Shown one piece after another: positions 12,137-23,858 of a stretch of 64,000 nt of DNA. The notes under the pieces were generated by a model. That model searched no databases and was not told where the DNA came from. It was given only the letters and a program-made list of their open reading frames with translations. A program made the translations under genes and the position numbers. The stretch covers positions 31,318-95,317 of the forward strand of contig JAPTJF010000233.1 in NCBI GenBank assembly GCA_029339195.1, given 5' to 3'. Each line of letters begins with the position of its first letter. The first letter of the stretch is position 1. The DNA is from Micractinium sp. NFX-FRZ. Lineage: Eukaryota; Chlorophyta; Trebouxiophyceae; Chlorellales; Chlorellaceae.

Positions 12137-12522
12137 CGCAGCAACCCCGGACACAGCTGCGCTCTGTCGGCTCACCTGCGCAATCACTAGCGGTAGGCGC
12201 CCACTGCTAGTCTCTCAGGCCTGCTATCTATCCCCGACACTGCAGTCGCGATAAGTGGACACGGTGTGCAGCAGTATGGCGACGCATGCAGCGTCCAAAG
12301 CCCTTGTCATGAGCTGCCGCTCAGCTGCCGCCAGCGGGCGCTGCCATAAGCGCGGCGGATGGCGTCCATCTGGTTACATGGGCGTAAGGATGAGGTAGTC
12401 AAATCACTGCAAGTGACATCGACGGTGGCCCCCATGGATAGGGCATGCAAGGGCGGGGGGATGATCCTTGCGGGGCGAAGGTGATTAGGCACCGACGGCG
12501 CCAATTGCCGCACACCTGGCGC
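12137..12522. other. Intergenic between rhomboid 3' end and M48 5' end
   Basis: Holds the M48 5' UTR, perhaps with a non-coding first exon because a cag|gtgagc donor-like site is seen near 12176, and the rhomboid 3' UTR with a TGTAA motif. No coding exon was seen. Confidence 0.5.
12374..12378 (-). terminator. Putative TGTAA poly(A) signal of the rhomboid gene
   Basis: TGTAA on the minus strand about 145 bp after the rhomboid stop at 12523. Confidence 0.5.
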
Positions 12523-15024
12523 TCAGCACCCGCAGCACACCCGGGGCAGCTGGTGCAGGTAGAAGATGCAGGGCAGGGCCACAAAGACTGCCACACATCC
12601 CAGCGCGCCCGCCGCCGTGCACACCCACTCGGCGCGCCCCCGGTGCGGGTTGCGCAGGACCACCAGGCCCGCCAGCATCCCACACAGGAAGCCTCCCACG
12701 TGGGACATGTGGGAGGTTCCAGTGGTTGTTGTGCCCACAGTGACGGCAAAGAAGACGAGGAAGGCGAGCATGACGATGGTGCGCAGCACCGGGCGGGTCA
12801 GCGTCTCAAAGTTGTGCAGCGTGTCGGCCACGGTGCAGCCGGCAAAGCCGAAGACCACGCCGCTGGCGCCCACCACCGCCACGCAGGGGGCCTCTGTCAC
12901 CGCGCTGCAGAGAGGGTGGCCATTGAGTGGGTCAAGCAGGGAGGGTGTGGGGCACAGACGCGGCAGAGGTGGCAGGGAGGCAGGCCAAGCTGAACAGCGG
13001 GCAGTAGAGGGATATGCGACAGGCTGACGCAGCTGACGTACGATTGCTGTTGCCAGGGGCCAGCCTCTCCCACCCCGCCCACCTGAACAGGTTGCCCCCT
13101 AGCGCTGACACAACCGCCACCACCGCCGCCCGCCAGCTGCCGTGCTTCAGCTCTATCTGCCCTGCCAGCCCCGCCAGCAGGGCGATGTTGGACAGCAGGT
13201 GCGTGTAGCTCTGGTGCAGCAGCGCCGAGGTGAGCCAGCGCTCGGGGCTGCAGGGAAGAACCAGGCATGAGGAGTTTGTGTGCTGCAATGGCCATAAGCA
13301 GCTTGAGGGTGGGTCCAAGCACTCGCAAGCAGACAGCACATCCACTGCACAGCTGTTACCAAGAGCAGTTGGTGCAGCAGATTGACCCACAATAACGGCG
13401 GGCCTCACCTGCTGCGCATCCTGGGTGCATAGCGCGCGCCCCAGTCAATGAGGAAGGCTGCATCGAACTTGCCGGCCGAGCCGGCGTAGCACCAGGCCGA
13501 CTGGCGCGGCGCAATCCAGTTGATCATGCCGGTGGGGCCCCACACTGCGCTGGTGCCGTTGCGGCGCAGCTCCTTGAGGCAGGCGGAGGTGGCGGGCGCC
13601 ACCACGGCTTGGTACTGTGCATACTGCAAACGGGAAATTGGCCGTGTGGAAGTGTTGGATGTGCAGGCGCTCACGTGTGCGCAGCTTGATTGTGCTCCTC
13701 ACGAGCTTGATTGTGTTCCTCACGGCCCATCCAAACGGAGCAAGCGCGACAGCTGGCAAGCCACAGCTGGCAAGCCGCAAGTTACAGGAGGTACCACTGC
13801 CTGCTCCCACCTGCCCCGCCATGAAGAAGTAGACCAGCACCAGCACAGCCAGCAGCGTGAGGGTGACATAGGGGCGGTGCTGCCCCATGGCCGGCGGCAC
13901 AAAGAAGGTGAAGATGCGCTCGCCTGCAGGAGGGCGACCGCATGTCACAACGGGGGCGGGGGCGGGGGAGGCAGTGGAGGACAGCAATGAGAAGGATGCG
14001 GCAGGTGGTCCGACTCCCTGTCAAAGGGTGCATTCGTTTTTCGTCATGCACCACATGGCCATGCAGGGCACTGCCCAGCACCCGGCGGCTTGGTGGTGGT
14101 GGGCGCTCGCTCTGGCACGCGCTAGCTTCCCCAGCCCGCCCCTGATCTCAGGCCCCCCTTTCCCACCTGTAGTGTACAGCTCATTCATCATGTGCTCCCG
14201 CCAGCTCATCTGGCCTCCCGCACGCTGCGCCAGCACCGCCCAGGCCAGCTTCTCAGGCTGCTGGTACCGCTGCATGCGCTGGCGAAGCAGCACGGCTGCG
14301 TGCAGGCGGTCTGCGGGCGGTGCCAGCCGGTCTGCCAACAAATCCAGGCAGCGCAACACCTCGCGTGCATCTGTCACCGCCTGGCAGGCGCGGCGCCAGC
14401 GCATCACGGCCTGCGCCCGCCCTTCAGCCGGGTGCGGTTGCTCGTCCTCGTCTGACAGCTGCCGCCGGTGCGCCTGCATCTGCCGCTGCAGCGACCGCTT
14501 GCTGGGCAGGTAGGGAGCGGACTGCTCCCGCCCGGGAGACAGCACTTCTAGGCTGTGGCTGCGGGGCGCCAGAAACTGGCTGGCACGGGAGTTGGGTACT
14601 GACACCACTCGCGTGGCAGCGTGGGCCACAGTGACAGCGCCGCCCGCTAGCCTGCAACAGTGCGCAGATAGTGGGTGCTGGTGGAATGGGAAATACAAGG
14701 GGTATTCCACTTTCACGAGCTTCTATTGCAACAGACTCACCTGTGCCATGCTCGCCGCCAGAGCGGCACTGGCCCCTGCTCCAGCGGTTCATCAAATGGC
14801 GCCTGCGCCCGCTCCGAAGCGGTGCCGCCGCTGCCGCCGCTGCTGCTGCTGCCGCTCCACTGGCGCTGCACCGGCCAGGCCTGCAGCTCGTAGGTTGGCC
14901 GCCGAGACGCGCTCTTCACGGCGGGAATGCTGAAAGAGGGAGAGCCAGGGCCGACGCTGGACTGCCCACCGTCCGGAACCGGCCCGGCTTCCACCACCTC
15001 CCGCGCCGTTGGAGAGGCATCCAT
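12523..15024 (-). CDS. Rhomboid-family intramembrane serine protease
   Basis: Six exons, listed 5' to 3' on the minus strand: 15024-14741, 14651-14167, 13923-13811, 13623-13409, 13247-13083, 12904-12523, giving 547 residues. The C-terminal half is a polytopic rhomboid domain. The visible catalytic dyad is S435 in VVGASGVVFG and H489 in SHMSHVGGFLCG, and the HLLSN motif in the second core helix supplies the oxyanion-type His/Asn. About seven hydrophobic segments can be counted, from YVTLTLLAVLVLVYFFMAGQ to the C-terminal helix before HQLPRVCCGC. The N-terminal 250 residues are hydrophilic and Arg/Gln-rich and contain no recognised domain; they may include an organelle targeting signal. The start ATG at 15024 is the first in a Ser/Pro-rich leader. 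Substrate and compartment cannot be read from the sequence. Confidence 0.9.
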
Positions 15025-15375
15025 GGCTGCAACGGAGCCTTCAAACCGGCGCGACAGTAAAGCCGGGCTGCGCGGGTGCGACTGGCCGAAAGCAGCTGGT
15101 GGTCAAGCCGTTAGAGAGCCCCGAGCTTCTCCTGACCAAAATTGTGATGTCAAGGTAAGTCAGAGAGCCCGACAGAGCCGCTAGGCTCAGCAGATATGGC
15201 GGGGGAAAATGGCGGCAGCTGGGCGGGCACCTTGCACGGCGGTGAGCATTACACAACACGCCGCAGTAAGAAGGATGAAACATGTGGGACAAGGAATTTC
15301 GAAAGGCATGGGTTCATTTGCAGTTTCACACCTGCATCCCAACCTTGGGTGCTTGCAGGGGTGCTCGCGCCGCGC
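15025..15375. other. Intergenic
   Basis: Rhomboid promoter side and 3' flank of the GGCT-like gene. Contains a minus-strand TGTAA at 15249-15253. No coding exon was seen. Confidence 0.5.
15249..15253 (-). terminator. Putative TGTAA poly(A) signal of the GGCT-like gene
   Basis: TGTAA on the minus strand about 125 bp beyond the stop at 15376. Confidence 0.5.
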
Positions 15376-17486
15376 TCACTGCTGGCTGCCGCCGCTGCCG
15401 CCGCCGCCGCTGCTGCCTGCTGTGACGCCACATCCAAGGACTGGCCGGACAATCTCATGCAGGCCGTGCACTGCGGCGAACACAGTCGCGGTGTACTTGG
15501 CAAGCGCCCGGCTTGCCATGTCGTCGCTTGCGGCCTTCATGCCCGTCACGCGGCGCAGCAGGCGGGCGGCTGCACCAGGGGCAGGGGCGATGGGTGCATG
15601 CCATGACGATGGGTGCCAAGTGCAAGAACAGCGTGCGAGATGCACTGCCTGCGCTGTGAGATGCACTGCTGAACCACCCACCTGCCCAGATTGGGAAGAT
15701 GCCTACGAAGGCAAACGCGCCGAACAGTGCGGCACCAACCTGCGCAGGTAGTGAGGACGGGTGGGTGGAGCCAAGTCAGTGAGCTTGACAAAGTAGGCAG
15801 CCAGAATCTCTGGGTGGATGCCCTCGGAAGCCAGGCATCCAAGTGCCGCTGACAGGGCAATTACACAGTCTCCCCTAGAACCACTTGCGCCCACCTGTCG
15901 TGCACACAAGCACCCACGATGTCAAGTGGCCTGCCGGCCTCCCGCCCGCAGCCTGCTGCCACAGATGGCAGGGCAAGCCCGAGCCAGGCAGGGCTGCTAC
16001 GTCCCTCACGCCCTGTGCCCAACCCTGCGCACCTTCTGCCCAACATGCTCTGCTTGGTAGTGCCCCAGGGTCTGCAGCCAGGCTTGGTACTCTGGGGCCA
16101 GCCCGTAATCTGCGGCCCCCTCACGAATAAGTGTGATGTAGCGCAGCGAGGGCAGCGCGTCACGGCCCTGCAATGCAGCGAGGGTGGCGACAGCAGACAC
16201 GCCAGAGTGGGCAGGGGGTGCTTGGCAGCGGCTGCAGGAGAGGGGACCAGGACAGGGCAGCCAAACTGCCAGGGGGGCATCCTCTGGCAGACAGTCAGGC
16301 AAAGTAGGCAGTGTGCCCTGCACATAAATCCCCCGGCCGGGGCCGGTTTGCAAGACTGCAGGGCAAACTACCCTCCCTCTGCGCCCCTCCACACCCCCGC
16401 CCGCACCTGCAGGCGTCCCTTGATCTTGGGAAGCACCGTCAGGGTGAGCACGCCCGGCATCTCTCGCCCATCATAGGTCACGGCCGTGGCCTCCACAACT
16501 GCATAACCGCTGTCCTCGCTCTGCCCGCTGGCTCCCTCAGTTTCCAACACGTAGCGCCACTGAGAGGGCGTGATGCGGTGGACCACGCCGTGCACGTCAG
16601 GGTGCGCTGGCCGGCTGGATGGGGCTGCCGCACCATTGCCGCTGCCGCTGGTGGCGCCACCATTGGCTGCTGCTGGCAGCGCCTCTGGCTGCCGCTCCAC
16701 GGCTGCAAATGCCGGCTCTGAGTAGGGCAGGCCTGGCTGGCTGAAGGTGAGCTGCCACCCTGGCAGCACGGCGGGCAGGCTCTCCGCAGGCTTGATCATG
16801 CGCCGCCCCTCAAACACCTGCGACACCCGGGCAGGGCGGAACCAGGAGGGGTGAGCAGGCAAGCAGGCACAGATGCTTCATGAAGAGCGATTAGCCTGCA
16901 GCACACACGGCTGCGACACACGGCGCCCTGCAGGCCCGCTTCTCTGTGTGAGTGTGCACCTGGCAGCAGTTCTCGTTTAAACCACCCAGACCCCCACCTT
17001 GCGGTTGATGTTACTGCCGTAGGCGTAGTACCAAACTGTAGCTTCCTCGCCCTGCTCCACGCCTGCCGGCGCCGGCCCCAGGTGGGCATTCACCTCCTTC
17101 GACCTGCAGCAGGAAAACAGCGGCAAGGTTTTAGCGGCAAGCGGCGGATGAATGAACCGTTGCAAACCCCATGCTTGCATCATGTAAGGAACTTAAACCA
17201 TGTATAGTTCAACCACTCACATTACGCGCTTCTCCAGACGCTCCACCTGCGCCTCTGCCTCGCCCACAAGCTCTTCTGCAAGGCGGGCGCCGCCGCCGGT
17301 GCCGCCGGCGTCGCTGCCGCCAGCGGCACCGGCTGCTCCTCGCCTGCGCTGCTGCGCCATGCTGCTGCGAGATGTAAGCTGCTGTGGATCAGCGGTGTGA
17401 AAGCGAACGCCACTGACTAGGGCGGGCAGCCTGCAGCGAGTCTGGTGCAAGGTGCGGGCCTGAGGCGCCAGCCGGGAAATGGACAT
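15376..17486 (-). CDS. Gamma-glutamylcyclotransferase-like (AIG2/GGCT fold) protein with membrane tail
   Basis: Six exons, listed 5' to 3' on the minus strand: 17486-17221, 17103-16998, 16817-16407, 16167-16033, 15739-15682, 15569-15376, giving 389 residues. The N-terminus (MSISRLAPQARTLHQTRCRL) resembles an organelle transit peptide. The GGCT signature YYAYGSN lies at residues 114-120; this substrate-binding loop is diagnostic of the gamma-glutamylcyclotransferase/AIG2-like fold. The following region (VFEGRRM..., LPGWQLTFSQPGLPYSEPAF) fits that fold, with a Ser/Gly/Ala insert. Unusually, exon 5 encodes VGAALFGAFAFVGIFPIW, one hydrophobic helix, followed by an amphipathic tail ending GGGGSGGSQQ, so the enzyme may be membrane-tethered. 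The catalytic Glu was not pinned down, so activity is not proven. An alternative longer exon (15740-15894) was rejected because it breaks the frame into this helix. Confidence 0.75.
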
Positions 17487-17907
17487 GCGAGCAACGGTGA
17501 TCTGGCAACGGCGGCGGCGTCTTTTGTGAGGCAGGTGACCAGGGGCTCACCCAACGTTTTCGCGCCCTGGCCTGCTTCGGCCGTGCTGCGCTCGCCGGTG
17601 CTTTGTGGGCCTGGGTGCACTAGCCAGCTCTACCTCGCATTACTAATACCTTTCATCCCAGGCTACACTGCCTAAACACTGCCCAAACTTGCTCGTTGCT
17701 TCGGGAACCCTCAGCAGCAGCGGCCCAATCGCAGCAGCATAGCCGCATGGGCAAGAGCAGATTGGGCGCCCCAGCGGGCGGCGCCGTCGCGGCCACGGCA
17801 AAAGGGTGCGCTGCATGTTGCCGCAGCACCGTTTTGCAGGCTGTTTGGGACCTGTTGACGCCGTAGAAGTGCTTGAAGGCGTCTCGTCGGGCCGGCGCCC
17901 GCCATGC
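17487..17907. other. Divergent promoter region, GGCT-like (-) and RPA34-like (+)
   Basis: About 420 bp between the two assigned start codons. It should hold both promoters; part may be 5' exon of the plus-strand gene because the frame of its first exon stays open upstream to 17815. No element was recognised with confidence. Confidence 0.4.
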
Positions 17908-19901
17908 ATGCGTCCATGGCCAGCCCGACTGCTGCCGCCGCTGCTGCCGCCTGCCGCCGCTGCTCGCTGCCGCTGCGGCTGCCGCTGCCGACTTGTGCTC
18001 ACCACCGTGCGCACTGCCCAATCCATACTATCCAGGTTTGTGCCCGACCCCTCGCTGCGAGAGGTCGACATCACGCAGCCCAGAATAGATGCATCGGCAG
18101 CCTTACCGGGCGGCGACAAGGAGCTCTGGCTGCTGCAGATGCCGCACGACGTGAGCCGGCCGGCCCGGCTGCTGTGCTGAATGCAGGAGCCTTGTGCACG
18201 CACTGTTACCCTTATGAGGCCATGCTCTGGCAAGAGCAGGGCGCTGCGGGGGCACCACGGAGCGCGGGTCATCGCATGAAGCTTTTCCTGTCGGATGGCC
18301 GGCAGCAGGGCATGGCTCACGCTGCCTGCTGCCCGGCCAGCACCAAACGCGTGCACCCCGCTCTTTCCTCACCCCAGCCTGCCACCGCATGCTATCCATC
18401 CCGTCTGTGCAGTTCCCAGCAGATCATCAGGTGGAGTGGGAGATCAATGATGACCCAGTGGACGGCTTCCGGGGGCGCTGCCAAGTGCAAGGTGGGGCGT
18501 GGGGTGGGGCGCGCGCAGTGCTGCGGTGCTGGGAGCGGAGCGCGGTCGAGGGCTTGGTGCAACACAGACGGAGTTGCCATGGGCTGCCCTGAGGTGGACT
18601 ATAAAGCAGGGTGGGCAGTGCTATGGCTTTAGGGCATGCACACCGCTGCCTGCTGCCGCCCCCTGGTGCTGAATGTGCTGTCGCTGCGGCCGCCGGTTTG
18701 CCTTCTAGCTTGCCTGCTGCCTGCCATGCACCATGCCCTTCCACCGGCTGCACCCTGCTTTGGGCGAGTGAAGAGACATCGTCACTAAACGCTCCGTGTT
18801 GATACCACACGACTCTCCTACTCATACTGACGCCTCTTGCGGCTGCCTAGCTGCCCAGGTGCCTGCCTGCCTGCCTGCTTGCTTGCCTGCCTTCCTGCCT
18901 GCCTGCCTTGGCGAGTGAAGAGACATCGTAACTAAACGCTCCGTGTTGATACCACACGACTCTCCTACTCATACTGACGCCTTCAAGTGCTGCCCATCTT
19001 CCTGCATGTCTGTCTGCCTGCCTGCCTGCCTGCCTGCCTTGGCGAGTGAAGAGACATCGCAACTAAACGCTCCGTGTTGATACCACACGACTCTCCTACT
19101 CATACTGACGCCTCTGGCTGCTGCATAGCTGCCTGCCGCTGCCTGCCTGCACACAAAGCTTGCCTGGGCGGGTGAAGAGACATCGCAACTAAACGCTCCG
19201 TGTTGATACCACACGACTCTCCTACTCATACTGACGCCTCCGGCTGCCTAGCCTTGCCGTATCCCTACCCCATGCACTGCATGTGTGCTGTCTGTTTTCA
19301 TCCTTGCCCTTTACCCCCTCACCCCCGCTGTGCAGGCGTCGAGTACGTGCTAGTGCCAGACCAGCCCGCCCTCTCAGCCTCCCTCTACGCCACTCCTGCT
19401 GGACAAAAGGGCAAGCTAGTGCCTGTTGTACGCCGCATGACAGTAGTCCGCTCATCAGAAGCACCACTGGTGTGCTTCGGGCAAGACGCAGCAGAGGCGC
19501 AAGCAGCGGGCATGGTGGCACCGGGAGCGCCAGTGGGTGCTGCAGCCGAACCTGCTGTGGCCAGCAAGCAGCAGACAGAGGGGCGGCAGGCAGGGGCTGC
19601 GGCGCCAGCAGCAGCAGGCCAACAGCAGCAGCAGCAGCAGCAGGCAGCAGAGGGCAGCGGGAAGAAGAAGAAGGACAAGTCAGAAAAGAAGCGGAAGAAA
19701 GGGGAGGCAGAGGCAGCGGCGGCCCCAGCAGCAGGCGGCGACGCAGCAGCCGCAGCAGCAACGGCAGCGGGGCCGGCGGCAGGCATTCCAGCAGCGGGCG
19801 GCGAGGTAGCCGCACAAAAGAAGGCGAAGAAAGAGAAGAAGGAAAAGAAGAAGGACAAGTCTGAAAAGAAAGCAAAGAAGGAGAAGAAGGAGAAGAGCTA
19901 A
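17908..19901 (+). CDS. Probable RNA polymerase I subunit RPA34/PAF49-like
   Basis: Three exons: 17908-18150, 18413-18491, 19336-19901, about 295 residues. The core FVPDPSLREVDI...DKELWLLQMPHDFPADHQ matches the pattern of the RPA34.5/PAF49 family, where a short N-terminal PP-type segment is followed by an E-L-W-L-I-x-x-P strand that joins the Pol I dimerisation module with RPA49. The C-terminus is a long Lys-rich tail with KKKKDKSEKK and KKAKKEKKEKKKDKSEKK, typical for this nucleolar subunit, preceded by Ala/Gln runs. The start is uncertain: 17908 is the nearest in-frame ATG, 17815 is another, and a separate upstream exon is possible. The assignment rests on domain order plus tail, not on a strongly conserved motif. 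Confidence 0.6.
18763..19240 (+). repeat. Four-copy ~73 bp minisatellite in RPA34-like intron 2
   Basis: Copies at 18763-18836, 18910-18982, 19041-19114 and 19167-19240, about 95% alike. Each starts ggcgagtgaagagacatcg and ends ctactcatactgacgcct. They are separated by diverged 50-75 bp spacers rich in (CCTG)n. On the minus strand each unit is open and encodes MSRRVVWYQHGAFS plus DVSSLA. Confidence 0.92.
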
Positions 19902-20664
19902 CTTGCTCCTTTGTTGCTGGTTCTTCACGGTTCCCCTTGCCACAGCACCACGGTGGTTGTAATGCACCCCGATTTGCCAGGCAGACAGCATACAGTTGCA
20001 GCGCGGTGGGTTGCAGGTGCACTGGCGCGGCTTAGCCCCTGGCTAATAGAGCACTTTTTGTGGGACTGAGTGGTGCAGTGTGTCTGGAGCGGCTGCTTGC
20101 AGCGACCAAGCAAATCGAAATATCAGCTGGGCGTAGCCTGGATACTGTACACTGGGCGCTTGTGAGGGGCACACTTTTTCTTGCCGGGCCAAGAGGCCAG
20201 CTGTTGCTGCTGCTGAGGACCATACGGTGTATCCTGTCCGTCACACAAAATGTATTGGTGACATGCGCAGTTCAGACACCACCTACAGCAGCGCCCAGAC
20301 AGTGCCGTGCTGTGCTGTAGCGGCAGCCATTGCACGCAGGCCGGCAGCGGCAGGCACAGGTGTGTGGCTGTGCGTTGATGCACCCCATGCTGCCCCTGGT
20401 GTCGGTTGTTGTACACGAATGTATGCGGTGTGCGGCACACTGTGGCCTGCTGAGGCCTGCATGCTGCTGCATGCTGCCCTGCTTTCCTTAAGGGATCCTT
20501 GCAGGACGTTGCCTGCGGTACAGTAGCTGGCTGCCCCCACCGTTCCGGGCGTGCCTAAGCTGCAGCATCGGGCGTCCGTCTTTGTTTTCTCAGCTCTCAG
20601 AGGTCTCTGCTGCTGCTTAAACCGCTCGCAAGCACCCCCCGACACCGCGTGCCTGGGCCGACAG
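19902..20664. other. Intergenic between RPA34-like and MscS-like genes
   Basis: Contains the RPA34-like 3' UTR with TGTAA at 19958-19962 and the MscS-like upstream region. No further exon recognised. Confidence 0.5.
19958..19962 (+). terminator. Putative TGTAA poly(A) signal of the RPA34-like gene
   Basis: TGTAA 57 bp after the stop codon. Confidence 0.55.
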
Positions 20665-23600
20665 ATGCAGTCGATGGTGGCAAGCAGCGCGTCCCCCCGC
20701 CTAGCGCGGGCTAGCGGCGCCCTCAAACGCCGCAGTCAGACACGCGCCGCAACTGCGGCGCCTGCGGCTGTGCGGTGCGGTCCGGCCTGGCAAGGGGGAA
20801 GCAGGCGGGACTATCCGCCGCTGCCGCTGGCAGCCCGGCCGCAGCGGGTCATCAAGATGTGCGCAGCAGCAGAGGCCGTTGTGGTTGAGGCTGTGTTCGA
20901 GGTGAGGCCAGAATTTGCAAGACTTTTGTGGCAGCTGCGGACTTTGCAGCCCGCCCAAAAACTTTTGCATCCGTACCGCCAGAGATGCTCTTGCCGCCAG
21001 TGCATCTTTTGCCCTGCGCTGCCAGCCCTGCGCATCTGCCGGTCCTGCATTCCCGCCCCCCTGATATTATCACCTCATTTGCGCCGTGGGCCCTCGCTTG
21101 CCATGTTCCCACCCAGAAGGGCATGGCGCCCCTCTCCCCGCCCCGGGTGCCCGCCCTAACCTCCACAATCCAACCTCTGCTGCCCCTCATCCCTCCCTCC
21201 TCTCCCTCCGTTCCCTCCTCGCTTATTCCATATCGAAAACAGGCCACAGGCGTGCCCCTGGTGGACGCCCTCATGAAGATGAAGAGCGTTGAGCTGGCGG
21301 CGCAGCACAGCGTGCGCCTCGTGGCCGCCGCCTTTGTGGGCGTCGTCATCGGCTCCGTCGTGTTTGCTGCCATCGACAAGATGACGGGGAGCAGGCCTGG
21401 GGAGAGCGGCAAGGGCTTCAACATGGTCGCTGCCGCAGTGGCCTCCGCCGCCAAGCCAGCAAAGGTGGGTGTGAGGTGGGCTTGCAGAGAGGCATAGCGT
21501 GGCACAGCGTGGCATGCACGTAGCGGCAAAAGCCCGCCCAAGACACTCCCACCCCCTCCTGCTGAGGACATGCAGGAGCGGAGACCAGTCCCTGCCTGCC
21601 TGTCCCTCCATTCGTTTGATCAGTTGTTTGCCTTCCCCTTTCTAACCCTCATTGTGCAGGTGCTGCTGCCCTTCTACGGCGTGGCATACAGCTGCACTGT
21701 TGTGTCGGCACTGACTCAGGTGAGCTGTCACCACTTGTGCCAGGCTGGCAGGCACGGGGGCGGCGGATGCACCCATGGCGGTTTGCAGTTGTGATAGGGC
21801 AGCGCCCGCGGGTGGAGGCCCCAGCTGTTTGGGACCACAGGCGCGGCGATTGTAGGGCAGGCTCTTTCTTCAGGCTTTCAGGCGCTACATCCCCGTTGGC
21901 GGCGCCCTGCACTCCCCTTCTCATGACCCCGCACTCACTCCCCTATGCTCGTGCCGCCCACCCTCCCTCCTGCCCACCCCGCTGGCGCCAGGTGGCGGCC
22001 ATCAAGATGAGCAGCGAGTTTGCCACGCTGTGCCGTGAGTACCACAGCAGGCACAGCGTGGAGCAGGGCAGCAGAACAACAGCTGGCGCTCATGAAGGGG
22101 CTTGAAACCTCACTGCCTGCCCCTGCACCTGCTAGCTGCCAATGGAGGGCCGCCGTTACCCACCCACATCCAACCAACGTGGCTTCTTCTCACTTGCAGG
22201 CGGCAACAATGAGGAGGTGCTGGGCGCCATCAAGTTTGTGACTCAGCTGATCCAGGACACGTCAGAGGTGAGAGGCCTGCCACCCCTTGATACACCACAC
22301 ACCCTGCTGCAGCCCGGGCTCTCCTGCAGCAAACAAGGGGCAGAAACACCTCGGTCGGCAGCCCTGCTGGCTGCCTTGCTCAACGCCGCTGCTTGCACTT
22401 GGCCTGAACTCAGCCACATGCCCTTGCTGACCCACCTGCCCTGCCTGCTTCCGCCCGTTCCGCTTCCCTTGCTGCAGCTGGTGCTGATCATCTTTGCTGC
22501 CTGGGCCGCCATCGACTTCAAGAACCGGGTGCTGGCCTGGGCGGCATCCTGGCTGGGAGCCGGCGAGTGAGTCTCCCTGCCTGCTGCTGCCGCTGCTGGG
22601 TGCGCCCTGCAGCCTTGCACGTCTGTTCGCTGCCCTGCTGCCTTGCCCAGTAACTTCCGGTGCTGAAGTTGACTCACCTCCATGCTCACCCTCCCCTTCC
22701 CAATCCCAACAGGGGCAACGAGAACCGGGCCTTCATTGCCCAGCTGCTGCGCCCCTTCAGCGTCGTCCTCAACGCCTTCATCCTCATCGCAGCCGCCATG
22801 GCCACCCTCAGCGCCTACGGTGGGTAACATTGACGCCTGCCTGCCTGCTGGCTAGTTGTACACCTGCATGAACCTGCAAACCAACCTGCTGGCTGCCAAA
22901 AGCGGGCTTGAGGCCAGGGCCGTGTCTCTCTGCGGGGCTGTTGTGCGCGCTGCACCCACTGCCCGTGTGCCGCACGCCGTGCATGCTGCGCTGTCCCACC
23001 CGGCAGCCCGCCTCCGCCCTCACCCCTCTCCTTTCCAAACACCCTCTTTTGCTCACCCATTGCCCTGCAGGCATCAACGTCGGCCCCCTGGTTGCATCCA
23101 TCGGCGGCATTGGCGTGGCCATCGGCCTGGCAACCCAGAGCCTGGCCGCCAACGTGGTGTCGGCGCTGGCGCTGTACAGCGGGCGCCCCTTTGTGGTGGG
23201 CGACCGAGTGCAGCTGCTGGCGGCGGGCGCGCCGGTGGTCGAGGTAGGTGGGCATGGCTGGACTGGCTGGGTGGGTTCAAGGGCTGGCTGGCTTGTTGGG
23301 CGGGAGGGTTGTGGGTAGCCTGGATGGTGGGTGGGTCCCTGCCGCGCCTCTTGAGGCCGCCCCTGCCGTCACGCCCCTGCTTGACACCCTGTTCCTCCCT
23401 CTCCCCTGCACCCCGCAGGGCGTGGTGGCCCACATTGAGCCAATGCGCACCATGTGAGCCAACTTGTGCAAGCACATGCTGTGTGCGCACTCTGGCTGTG
23501 GGTTCATGCTGCGTTGCACGGATGTCACACCCCTATGCATGCCCACGGCGTGCGCCTGCCCCGCCCAGCCCCTTCCCCTGCCCTTGCCCACCCTCGCCTC

Positions 23601-23858
23601 TCTGCCACCTGCTTGCCCACCCACTCCCCAGTGCATACCGGCAGCCTCATCAGCCACTCTAGAGCCCCCATATTCCATGAGCGGCAGCGGCACTTCAACC
23701 CCAAAACTGGCGTGTGTCGACACATGACATCATGTTGCACCATTCCCTGCAACCAATGCAGCATCATCGACGACTCTGGTGCCCCGGTGTACATGAGCAA
23801 CAGCGAGGTGACGTCCTACATGGTGCGCAACATCTCGCAGCAGGGCAAGACCTTCTAG
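20665..23858 (+). CDS. MscS-like mechanosensitive ion channel
   Basis: Small-conductance mechanosensitive channel family (MSL in plants). Ten exons: 20665-20901, 21243-21464, 21660-21719, 21992-22034, 22200-22267, 22478-22566, 22713-22819, 23071-23243, 23419-23453, 23762-23858, giving 376 residues. The leader (MVASSASPRLARASGALKRR) is Ser/Ala/Arg-rich, consistent with a plastid transit peptide; ATG 20674 is an alternative start. Hydrophobic helices are seen around residues 95-120, 155-172, 215-235 and 250-275. They are followed by the pore-lining helix GGIGVAIGLATQSLAANVVS and the beta-domain start GRPFVVGDRVQL. The protein stops shortly after the beta domain (SEVTSYMVRNISQQGKTF), so the large cytosolic vestibule of bacterial MscS is mostly absent. 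Likely a plastid or inner-membrane osmotic release valve; location is inferred. Confidence 0.88.

Noticed and set aside
12137..12187. Upstream start of the M48 gene at 12187
   Set aside because: The codon there is GTG, not ATG; the first in-frame ATG is 12136. The upstream part may be 5' UTR with a donor-like site.
15740..15894. Extra exon of the GGCT-like gene (LAAYFVKLTDLAPPTRPHYL)
   Set aside because: It runs through the pyrimidine tract of the next acceptor and ends in phase 2, while the following hydrophobic exon needs phase 0. Joining 16033 directly to 15739 keeps the frame to the stop. It could still be a rare alternative exon.
18763..19240. CRISPR-like array
   Set aside because: Only four units of 73 bp with low-complexity, unequal spacers inside a eukaryotic intron and no cas genes; a minisatellite is the better reading.
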